Both the position numbers and the translations under genes were made by a program. From Planctomycetota bacterium (lineage in GTDB: Bacteria; Planctomycetota; Phycisphaerae; WQYP01), in assembly GCA_021809365.1 (NCBI GenBank), contig JAKBAC010000151.1, positions 1 through 7,960 on the forward strand: a stretch of 7,960 nucleotides of DNA, written 5' to 3'. The notes beneath the pieces were generated by a model, which ran no database searches, was not told where the DNA came from, and saw nothing but the letters and a program-made list of their open reading frames with translations. This document shows, one piece after another, positions 1 through 5,865 of the stretch (its first letter is position 1; every line of letters begins with the position of its first letter).

Positions 1-19
1 CATCGGAGATACAGGATTT

Positions 20-1069
20 ATGGTTAAGCGGCAAAAACGCGTGGTTCTGTCCCTGCTGGGTTCGGCGGGTTTATTTTTAACCCAGTTAGCTTCCGCGGCG
101 GCCCCGCCTTTGCCACCGCCCAGCCGCGGCACGCCTACCGCATCCGACCAGACTGAAATTGCTGCATTTGTACAATATTATGCCCAGCAAATGTCCTCCT
201 CCGTGCACCGTCGGGATATGGTTCGCGCCCGCCGCAGGCTTCTGGCTCCTCTGCTATCTACCACCAATCCCCCCTCGGCTGAATTTACCTACGATTTCGG
301 CACGCAAGTCGCCAATGATTTTACCGCTCTGTTATCCAACAAAAACACCGCTCTGAATGCCGCCATCACCGTCGGCTCAATTAATGACATCAGCATGCAG
401 GCTCCCCTGCAGGCCGCCTTGACCAATGCCAGTCCCGCGGTTCGCTACTGGGGCGCCAAAGGAATGGGCAATATTTCCTCCGCCCTGATGTCCATCGGGC
501 CGGCCTACCAGCAGGCCGTTGCGGCCGTTCAGCAGGCCCTGGCCGTTGAAAAAGATCCGCTCGTTGCCGGGGAAATGAGTACTGTTTTATTGGCGCAGAA
601 TCCTATTCCATCCGGCTTATCTGATCTCATCGCCAAAGCGATTGCCCGCAGTATTGCTGGATATCAGGATGTTGTACCGACCAATCTGGATATCACCAGC
701 AGTCTGACGGCGGACCTGACGCAGGCAGCCCAGCATGGCTCAACATTGACCGACCCGCAAAAACTCGCAGCCATGAATACCTTATCCGTGCTGATGAGCG
801 ATACCGCCCAATATCTAAGCGCCGGATTACTGGACCGTAAACAGACACTTTCCGCCTTTAACGCCATCAGCAACGCCTCTGCGGCCATGAATGCCATTAC
901 CGGTACAACTAATTTTTCTCTCTCCGGTCTTAATGCGCAAAGCAACCCGGCCGCCATTCTTCTGGCGGTCAATGCGATTACCGGTTCCCAGGGGCAGGCG
1001 GGCGCAGTGCAGAAGCTTTTTCCAAAAATTCCTATCCCGCACAGGATTTCCGCTCTGCAAACCCATTAA
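20..1069 (+). CDS. Exported Ala-rich protein with HEAT-like segment, function unknown
   Basis: I do not recognise the family. The 349-residue product starts with a basic n-region (MVKRQKR) and a hydrophobic stretch (about residues 8-23) ending in ASA-A, a good Sec signal peptide with cleavage near residue 26. A Pro-rich linker (about 28-40) follows, then a largely helical, Ala/Leu-rich body. Residues 121-152 resemble a HEAT-type helical pair, with PAVRYWGAKGMGNI at 139-152 matching the usual second-helix pattern. The motif NAITG occurs twice (291-295 and 318-322). No catalytic motif or other transmembrane segment is visible, so it is probably a periplasmic or secreted scaffold-like protein (inference). 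The start is supported by GGAG (5-8) and AGGA (13-16) upstream. It ends 12 bp before aroA on the same strand, so the two may be cotranscribed, though nothing ties its function to shikimate synthesis. The promoter would lie left of the window. Confidence 0.82.
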   Translation: MVKRQKRVVLSLLGSAGLFLTQLASAAAPPLPPPSRGTPTASDQTEIAAFVQYYAQQMSSSVHRRDMVRARRRLLAPLLSTTNPPSAEFTYDFGTQVANDFTALLSNKNTALNAAITVGSINDISMQAPLQAALTNASPAVRYWGAKGMGNISSALMSIGPAYQQAVAAVQQALAVEKDPLVAGEMSTVLLAQNPIPSGLSDLIAKAIARSIAGYQDVVPTNLDITSSLTADLTQAAQHGSTLTDPQKLAAMNTLSVLMSDTAQYLSAGLLDRKQTLSAFNAISNASAAMNAITGTTNFSLSGLNAQSNPAAILLAVNAITGSQGQAGAVQKLFPKIPIPHRISALQTH

Positions 1070-1081
1070 TCCGGCGGTTTC

Positions 1082-2425
1082 ATGCGAAGCGTTGTTGCAC
1101 TTATGCCCGAACGAATGCCTGACTTCATTACCCTCAGTCCGCCGGGACGGCCCTTCAGGGCATCTCCCCGTATTGCCGGCAGCAAAAGTATTACCAATCG
1201 GGCGTTACCTCTGGCGGCTATGGCATACGGAAAAAGCACACTTACCGGCGTGCTGTTCGCCGATGACACGTTGCGGATGATTGAAGCTCTGCAAAAGCTG
1301 GGATTTGATCTAAGCGTTGATAAACCGGGAAAAAGTATTTCGATCGAAGGCTTAGGCTCAAAGATTCCCAACGCCTCCGCTGAATTATTTTGCGGTAATT
1401 CCGGCACCACCCTTCGCTTTCTTGCGGCACTGTGCGCTGCTGGTGATGGGCATTATCTGCTTGATGGCGTGGAACGCATGAGGCAACGGCCAATCGGTGA
1501 ACTTGTTGAGGCGCTGCGCGCACTTGGCGCAGCTGCCGATTACACCGGCGAATCGGGCTACCCGCCGGTTCGTGTCGGCGGGGGAATTTCAGGCGGTACT
1601 TGCCGGTTCTCCGCCAGCCAGAGCAGCCAATATATTTCAGCCATTCTCATGGCCGCGCCCCTGGCCCGCAACGCTGTGAACATGGAATTAATCGGTCCGG
1701 TCACCAGTGAGCCGTATGTCCGCATGACACTATCTATGATGCAGCAGTTTGGCATCACCTGCCGAACCCTCCGCACCGCCGACAATTCTGCTGCCAATCG
1801 TGTAATTCATATTCCGCACGGCAGCGGTTACCAGGCCCGGCAATATGCCATTGAACCCGACGCCAGCAATGCCAGTTATTTCCTCGCCGCTGCGGCTATT
1901 TGTCCGGGAGCACACGTGACAATCCACGGCTTAGGTCGGGATTCTCTGCAGGGCGATGTTCTGTTTGCCGATGTGTTGCGGCAAATGGGTGCCAACATGA
2001 TGATGGAATCTGATGCTATTCATTTAAGCGGAAGTCGTAATCTCACGGGCATTACCGTCAATATGAATGGGATTCCGGATATGGTTCAAACGCTGGCTGT
2101 GGTGGCGCTATTTGCGCAGGGGCCTACACGGATTTTCAACGTCGGAAATTTGCGGGTAAAGGAAACGGATCGTCTGGCCGCCCTGGAAAAAGAATTGACT
2201 AAACTCGGTGCCGCGGTATCCACGACTGCCGACAGCATTGTCATTGATCCGCCGACCAAACCGCAGGGTGCCCGCATTTGTACGTATGATGATCACCGCA
2301 TGGCCATGGCCTTTGCGGTGGCCGGTACCCGTATTGCGGGCGTGGAAATTGAAAATCCGCAGTGTGCGGCCAAGACGTATCCTGAATTCTTTCAGGACTT
2401 TCAGGCCTGTATTTACAGCCCGTAG
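1082..2425 (+). CDS. aroA: 3-phosphoshikimate 1-carboxyvinyltransferase (EPSP synthase)
   Basis: This cytoplasmic enzyme joins phosphoenolpyruvate to shikimate 3-phosphate, the sixth step of the shikimate pathway leading to chorismate and aromatic amino acids. At 447 residues it is of normal family length and shows both repeat domains. Visible landmarks are the N-terminal substrate loop GSKSITNR (33-40), the PEP/glyphosate-site motif GNSGTTLRFL (105-114), SASQSSQYISA (177-187), the catalytic Asp333 in GIPD, RVKETDR (358-364), DDHRMAM (403-409) and CAAKT (428-432). In the 105-114 motif the Gly and Thr matching E. coli Gly96 and Thr97 are kept, but Phe113 stands where E. coli has Pro101. Two starts are possible: ATG 1082 (12 bp after the preceding gene) or ATG 1103, seven codons later. 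Neither has a strong Shine-Dalgarno; conserved sequence begins near residue 16, so the choice does not affect the fold. The last 13 bp overlap the oppositely oriented small gene. Confidence 0.97.
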   Translation: MRSVVALMPERMPDFITLSPPGRPFRASPRIAGSKSITNRALPLAAMAYGKSTLTGVLFADDTLRMIEALQKLGFDLSVDKPGKSISIEGLGSKIPNASAELFCGNSGTTLRFLAALCAAGDGHYLLDGVERMRQRPIGELVEALRALGAAADYTGESGYPPVRVGGGISGGTCRFSASQSSQYISAILMAAPLARNAVNMELIGPVTSEPYVRMTLSMMQQFGITCRTLRTADNSAANRVIHIPHGSGYQARQYAIEPDASNASYFLAAAAICPGAHVTIHGLGRDSLQGDVLFADVLRQMGANMMMESDAIHLSGSRNLTGITVNMNGIPDMVQTLAVVALFAQGPTRIFNVGNLRVKETDRLAALEKELTKLGAAVSTTADSIVIDPPTKPQGARICTYDDHRMAMAFAVAGTRIAGVEIENPQCAAKTYPEFFQDFQACIYSP

Positions 2426-2529
2426 TTCTTGGCGCTCCAGCCCTTAATGCGACCGCGGCTGGGCTTGCGGCCATGATTAGCAGCCTTGCCGGCCCAACGT
2501 AACTTATGATTTCTCTTTTTGCGTGCCAT
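2413..2529 (-). CDS. Tiny, highly basic 38-residue protein (possibly RNA- or ribosome-associated)
   Basis: Reading the minus strand from ATG at 2529 to TAA at 2413 gives 38 codons. The protein begins MARKKRNHKLRWAGK, continues with ANHGRKPSRGR (17-27) and ends GWSAKNYGL. It has 7 Lys, 6 Arg and 2 His and no Asp or Glu, the make-up typical of small ribosomal or nucleic-acid-binding proteins. I recognise no named family, so a ribosome or RNA role is inference from composition. Evidence that it is a real gene: an AAGGA Shine-Dalgarno (2537-2541) 7 nt before ATG, a perfect TATAAT box (2580-2585) with a TTGCGG -35 at 17-bp spacing, and phased A-tracts upstream. It is convergent with aroA, overlapping its last 13 bp, and divergent from the membrane-protein gene at 2680. 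It is short enough for automatic annotation to skip. Confidence 0.72.
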   Translation of the reverse strand: MARKKRNHKLRWAGKAANHGRKPSRGRIKGWSAKNYGL

Positions 2530-2536
2530 GTTTCGA

Positions 2537-2541
2537 TCCTT
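2537..2541 (-). promoter_or_regulatory. Shine-Dalgarno of the small basic-protein gene
   Basis: On the minus strand AAGGA lies 7 nt upstream of the ATG at 2529, near-ideal spacing. It is one of the clearest ribosome binding sites in the window and the main support for the start of this very short gene. Confidence 0.65.
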
Positions 2542-2579
2542 AGCGTTTCAACCGTTTAATACCAAATTCAAAGCTCCGC

Positions 2580-2608
2580 ATTATACCCCCCACATCCCAA
2601 AACCGCAA
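2580..2608 (-). promoter_or_regulatory. Sigma-70-type promoter for the small basic-protein gene
   Basis: On the minus strand a perfect TATAAT -10 box (2580-2585) is preceded, across a 17-bp spacer, by TTGCGG (2603-2608), which keeps the TTG of the consensus -35. Transcription would start near 2573, giving a leader of about 44 nt before the ATG at 2529. Promoter strength is inferred from the consensus match only. Confidence 0.55.
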
Positions 2609-2630
2609 AAGCTTGGAAAAGCCTGGAAAA
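2599..2630. repeat. Four phased A-tracts upstream of the small-gene promoter
   Basis: AAAA runs occur at 2599-2602, 2607-2610, 2617-2620 and 2627-2630. The last three sit in copies of AAAAGC spaced exactly 10 bp apart, close to one helical turn. Such phasing is known to bend DNA. The tracts start within the promoter spacer and continue upstream of the minus-strand -35 box, where they could act as curved DNA or an UP-like element. They also lie just before the divergent gene starting at 2680. Confidence 0.5.
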
Positions 2631-2679
2631 GCCCCCATTCGTGTTGCCCTTGGCCGCGGCTGGGGATACTGTGGCGGGC

Positions 2680-4203
2680 ATGTCGAATCGCAGGTGGTTT
2701 AATTTGTTTTGCGTTCTCGGGGTCGTTCTCGGCATTTTGTTTTTGGCACCGGCGCTGCGGGCTGCGGAGCCGGTGAGCCGGGCAGATGTTGCCATAGCTG
2801 GTGGTGCCGTTCCGCCTGTCAACTCATGGGCCACACTGCACTTGACACTTCCATCGCTTTCGGGCGGCAATATCACCGTGGAACTTCAGGATCGCCGCGG
2901 CGGCCCGATAGTTCGCCGCCGCCTGGCGGTATACCGCCGACATATTCTTATGCCGCTACCTTATGTTGCGGGGGCAACTGGTTCGAGCCGTGCGTGGCCG
3001 GTGGTGGTCAAACTGTTTCGTGCCGGGAAGATGCAGCGGGTCATGCAGGTTCATGTTGACCTGCCGGTAGCGCGGGTCGGCGGCGCGGTAATTGTCGGGG
3101 TCCCCGGAGCCATGCGATCACAACTTCCCGCAGTGGCCTTGGCGCTGGGCAAGCCGGTAACGCCGGTGCTTTTATCGCGCCGCCAACTGGCCGCTTCACC
3201 GGTGCTCAACTTTGCAACATGCCGCTGGTTATTGCTTAATCGTGTAACTGCCCGGCAGCTTCCTCGCCGCCGCGTGTCGGCCTTATTAAGTTTGGGAATA
3301 CGTCTGATCTATCTCGGCACCGCCCCGAACCGCGTTTTGCCTGCGCCGTTCTGGAGGAACACCGGAAAAACCGCCGCCGTATTGCCGATCTGGAAAACGG
3401 TGCGACTCCATGGCTTCTCACACGGGCCGCCGATGGTTGTCCCCCATCTTTCCCGTATGCGCTTGCCGGGCCTGCACGCCCCGACATCATGGGAAATAAC
3501 CGCGTGGGCTATCGGCCCGCTAACCATTATCATGCTGATCCTGCTGCGCTGGGCGGTCCCGGGGCAATGGTATCTCATGGCAAGCATCGCCCTCGGTGTG
3601 GCGCTGCTTTCCCTGGCCGCCATTTGCTTCCTGACCGCGACCACTACACCTGCCCAAACCACATTTCAATGGCAAACCGAATTTCCGGCTGCTCCAGTGC
3701 GACTGCGCACGACCATCCGAATTCAGCGCGCGTTACACGGTTCCAGCCGGGCGGCAACCCATACACGTGGCATCACGCTGCCACTGGCCTGGTCGGCTCG
3801 TGCCTGGCTTGCGTTTCACGGGGTTATTACATTACATGCCAACACATCCACGCTGGCTTACCGTATTACCCGCCACGTCACCATTCTGGCCTGCCAGACC
3901 ACTGCCAGTATCCGCCCCAAGCTGCCCGGTGGCAATATAATTCCGCCCACCGCGCCTTCGGGGGCGTTAGCAGTTCCGCTTCCAAAAAATTACACCGCGC
4001 TATTTGCCAGAGGGCAGATTTTTCTTCCCCCGCATCCGCACCATGGCCGGGACTTTTATAATTGGCTCAACAGTCAACCCACAAAATTGCAACCCGTGCT
4101 GCGCCTGTGGCTGCTGCTGCAATTTAATCCACATCGCCGTTATGCACTATGTACCACCGCGAACCGCTTGCACATCATGCCCCTGACGCATCAGACCCAC
4201 TGA
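2680..4203 (+). CDS. Membrane-anchored protein with signal sequence and two central TM helices, function unknown
   Basis: I do not recognise a named family. From ATG 2680 the product is 507 residues; the frame also allows GTG 2641, 13 codons earlier. I prefer 2680 because MSNRRWF followed by a hydrophobic run and ALRAAEP forms a clean Sec signal peptide, although neither start has a strong Shine-Dalgarno. Numbering from 2680, the order is signal (1-28), a beta-rich segment (about 35-130), an alpha/beta segment (about 132-240) whose pattern LLLNRVTARQL...LLSLGIRLIYLG recalls class I glutamine-amidotransferase-like folds of bacterial membrane proteins (weak inference, no catalytic Cys seen), two transmembrane helices (about 271-290 and 296-321), then a basic C-terminal part of about 185 residues. 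Arg is abundant. The topology suggests an exported N-terminal half. The stop is 3 bp from the convergent purC stop. The signal peptide and TM helices support this frame over other long open frames here. Confidence 0.78.
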   Translation: MSNRRWFNLFCVLGVVLGILFLAPALRAAEPVSRADVAIAGGAVPPVNSWATLHLTLPSLSGGNITVELQDRRGGPIVRRRLAVYRRHILMPLPYVAGATGSSRAWPVVVKLFRAGKMQRVMQVHVDLPVARVGGAVIVGVPGAMRSQLPAVALALGKPVTPVLLSRRQLAASPVLNFATCRWLLLNRVTARQLPRRRVSALLSLGIRLIYLGTAPNRVLPAPFWRNTGKTAAVLPIWKTVRLHGFSHGPPMVVPHLSRMRLPGLHAPTSWEITAWAIGPLTIIMLILLRWAVPGQWYLMASIALGVALLSLAAICFLTATTTPAQTTFQWQTEFPAAPVRLRTTIRIQRALHGSSRAATHTRGITLPLAWSARAWLAFHGVITLHANTSTLAYRITRHVTILACQTTASIRPKLPGGNIIPPTAPSGALAVPLPKNYTALFARGQIFLPPHPHHGRDFYNWLNSQPTKLQPVLRLWLLLQFNPHRRYALCTTANRLHIMPLTHQTH

Positions 4204-4206
4204 CCG

Positions 4207-5145
4207 TTACAAACCCGCCAGGCGCACATCCTGCTGATCCAGGCAGTGCCTTACCTGATCCACATGGTCGCCCGTGAGTTGTTTAAGGGCCTCCAGATAT
4301 TTTCGACGTGTTTGCTGAACCACTTCCGCCGGCAAGGTGGGGCCGGGTGTGCGTTTATTCCAGGTTAATGTTTCCAAATAATTTCTTACATATTGCTTAT
4401 CAAAACTGATCTGTTCCAGCCCCGGTTTGTAATCCACCAGCGGCCAGAAGCGGGAACTGTCCGGTGTAAGGACTTCATCAATAAGAATGGGGCGTCCGGT
4501 TTTCGGGTCCACGCCAAATTCAAATTTGGTGTCCGCCACAATCAGACCGTGCAGGCGCGCCGCCTCCGCAGCAAGGTTATAAAGCTTAATGGAGGTGTCG
4601 CGCAATTCCACCATCAGGTCGCGTCCGACTTTGTCACAGGCCTGATCAAACGTGATGCTTTCATCATGGCCCTTTTCGGCCTTGGTCGTGGGCGTGAAAA
4701 TGGGTGTTGGCAATTGCTGGGACAGCATCAGGCCATGCGGTAATTTTACGCCGCAGACCGCCCCGGTTTTTTTGTATTCTTTCCAGCCGCCGCCGGCAAT
4801 ATAACCGCGTACCACGCATTCAATAGGTATCACGTCAGTTTTACGCACCAGCACCGATCGCCCCGCCAACTGAGCGCGAAATGGCCGCAGCACCGCCGGA
4901 AATTCCGCCGGCCGCGTGGCCAGCAGATGGTGCTTGATATGCGGTGCAAAAAGCCTGAACCAGTAATTGCTCAAGGCCGTGAGGATAATTCCCTTTTCCG
5001 GTATGGGGGTAGGTAAAATCACATCAAAAGCGCTGATGCGATCCGTGGCCACAATCAGCAATTGCGTCCCCAGATCATAAACATCGCGCACCTTGCCGCG
5101 CCGCATCGGAATACCCGGAATTTGCGTTTCTATAACCGTAGCCAA
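4207..5145 (-). CDS. purC: Phosphoribosylaminoimidazole-succinocarboxamide synthase (SAICAR synthetase), long form
   Basis: This cytoplasmic enzyme uses ATP to join aspartate to CAIR, a middle step of de novo purine (IMP) synthesis. Motifs in order are RGKVRDVYD (16-24), ATDRISAFDV (33-42), the signature IECVVRGYIAGGGWKEY (108-124), TPTTKAEKGHDESI (151-164), LIVADTKFEFG (201-211) and DEVLTPDSSRFW (223-234). At 312 residues it is the long type, like yeast Ade1 (about 306), rather than the roughly 237-residue E. coli type; the extra part is mainly C-terminal (about 262-312). The start codon is TTG at 5145, preceded by a purine-rich AGAAGAGA. It is chosen because ATVIETQIPGIP matches the normal N-terminus of long-form relatives. 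The next in-frame ATG (5106) would remove that segment and leave only two residues before RGKVRD. An in-frame stop at 5182-5184 limits any extension. The gene stands alone, converging on the membrane-protein gene. Confidence 0.97.
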   Translation of the reverse strand: MATVIETQIPGIPMRRGKVRDVYDLGTQLLIVATDRISAFDVILPTPIPEKGIILTALSNYWFRLFAPHIKHHLLATRPAEFPAVLRPFRAQLAGRSVLVRKTDVIPIECVVRGYIAGGGWKEYKKTGAVCGVKLPHGLMLSQQLPTPIFTPTTKAEKGHDESITFDQACDKVGRDLMVELRDTSIKLYNLAAEAARLHGLIVADTKFEFGVDPKTGRPILIDEVLTPDSSRFWPLVDYKPGLEQISFDKQYVRNYLETLTWNKRTPGPTLPAEVVQQTRRKYLEALKQLTGDHVDQVRHCLDQQDVRLAGL

Positions 5146-5183
5146 AATTCTCTTCTGCCTTTCCAGTACCCTGAATGGCAGTT

Positions 5184-5211
5184 AGTTTAGGGATTCGCGG
5201 CCGGTACGCAA
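5184..5211 (-). promoter_or_regulatory. Candidate purC promoter
   Basis: On the minus strand TTGCGT (5206-5211) and TAAACT (5184-5189) are 16 bp apart and would start transcription near 5177, about 32 nt before the TTG start of purC. The match is partial (TTG of the -35, four of six at -10). I see no obvious operator or purine riboswitch in the short leader. Confidence 0.3.
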
Positions 5212-5212
5212 T

Positions 5213-5234
5213 AGCGCCTGATGAGCGCCTGATG
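5213..5234. repeat. Two tandem copies of an 11-bp repeat
   Basis: AGCGCCTGATG occurs at 5213-5223 and is repeated without interruption at 5224-5234. It lies in the purC/stress-gene spacer, next to the -35 of the candidate purC promoter. Two copies could be a slippage product or a paired binding site; the sequence alone does not decide. Confidence 0.6.
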
Positions 5235-5310
5235 AGAGAAGAGAAAGTGGAGAGTTGAAAGTAGAGCAAATTCGCTGGCGCAACATAGTGGCGGGGGCGG
5301 GCGGTTGGGG

Positions 5311-5316
5311 TATACT
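5311..5316 (+). promoter_or_regulatory. Candidate -10 box for the universal-stress-type gene
   Basis: TATACT matches the -10 consensus at five of six positions and stands out in a very G-rich stretch. I find no good -35 at 15-19 bp spacing, so it may need an activator, use another sigma factor, or be coincidental. Transcription would begin near 5323, just before the hairpin at 5328-5349. Confidence 0.35.
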
Positions 5317-5327
5317 TTGGCGCTGCA

Positions 5328-5349
5328 AAGCTGGCCGGATGGCCGGCTT
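5328..5349 (+). other. Strong hairpin in the leader of the stress-gene transcript
   Basis: Bases 5328-5336 pair with 5341-5349 as nine consecutive pairs (one G-U, at 5332/5345) around the four-base loop GGAT (5337-5340). Only ATGGCG and other mixed sequence follows, with no T-run, so it is not a typical intrinsic terminator for plus-strand transcription. If the TATACT box is used, this hairpin forms the very 5' end of the mRNA, where such structures often slow decay (inference). Confidence 0.5.
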
Positions 5350-5408
5350 AATGGCGTGGCGGCAGGGTGAAGAGTCCTGATTAAATGTCGGGTTTGGAAA
5401 AGAGATTC

Positions 5409-5819
5409 ATGAGCAAAATACTGTTGGCAGTTTCCGAACAATGGACGCCTGATAAGCGCCTTGACGCTCTGGGGCAGTGGGCCAATCGCCTCGATGCGCC
5501 GATTATTGCGGTGCATGTGGCGGTGGGGATGTCGGAAAATGTCAAAGAGGAAAGCCCCGGCGAACGGGCGCTTAAAGAGGTTGTCCTGCAACTGAAAAAG
5601 ACCAATCCCCGTGTGGAATCGCAGCTTTTGTTTGCCAATGATCTGGTGGATGGAATATTTCAGGCCGCGACCGGCCATGAGGCGACTATGATTGTTCTAG
5701 GACTTTCCCGGCAGGGGGTGCTGGAGCGGTTGATTGAAGGCAACATCCAGCGGGCCATCCTGAATAACAGCCGCCTGCCGATTTTGGCTTTGCCGCCTGA
5801 TTGGAACGGCATAATTTAA
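5409..5819 (+). CDS. Universal stress protein (UspA) family, degenerate nucleotide-binding motif
   Basis: This is a small cytoplasmic single-domain Usp protein of the adenine-nucleotide alpha-hydrolase-like fold. The start MSKILLAV matches the first strand of the family, so I choose ATG 5409, which has GGAAAAGAG (5396-5404) just upstream. ATG 5385, directly after an in-frame TAA, would add eight residues and is also possible. The product is 136 residues, normal length. The body shows the alternating strand/helix pattern, with IIAVHVA (32-38), MIVLGLSRQGVLERLIEGNIQRAI (94-117) and a last strand LPILALP. The ATP-binding pattern G-x2-G-x9-G-(S/T) reads G98-LS-R101-x9-G111-N112: the second Gly is Arg and the Ser/Thr is Asn. 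The usual early Asp after VAV is absent (AVSEQ). It may therefore be a non-ATP-binding type (inference). gcvP follows 46 bp downstream. Confidence 0.88.
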   Translation: MSKILLAVSEQWTPDKRLDALGQWANRLDAPIIAVHVAVGMSENVKEESPGERALKEVVLQLKKTNPRVESQLLFANDLVDGIFQAATGHEATMIVLGLSRQGVLERLIEGNIQRAILNNSRLPILALPPDWNGII

Positions 5820-5865
5820 GATTGAGTAACCCCCATGACCCGCTATTTGAAGGTATTACACGAAT

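Noticed and set aside
3489..4061. A 190-codon open frame on the plus strand inside the membrane-protein gene
   Set aside because: It is rich in His, Cys and Pro with no domain pattern, while the overlapping frame has a signal peptide and transmembrane helices. It is a shadow of GC-rich coding DNA.
4393..4743. A 116-codon plus-strand frame antisense to purC
   Set aside because: The minus-strand frame is clearly purC with all signature motifs; the antisense frame has no start site support.
5328..5349. Hairpin as a rho-independent terminator
   Set aside because: No T-run follows on the plus strand, and on the minus strand the bases after the stem (TTTGCAGCG) give only a three-T run; it is also upstream of, not after, both flanking genes.
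5146..5408. Possible purine or glycine riboswitch in the purC/stress-gene spacer
   Set aside because: I could not assemble the conserved cores of either class on either strand. The only clear structure is the hairpin at 5328-5349. A covariance-model search would settle it.
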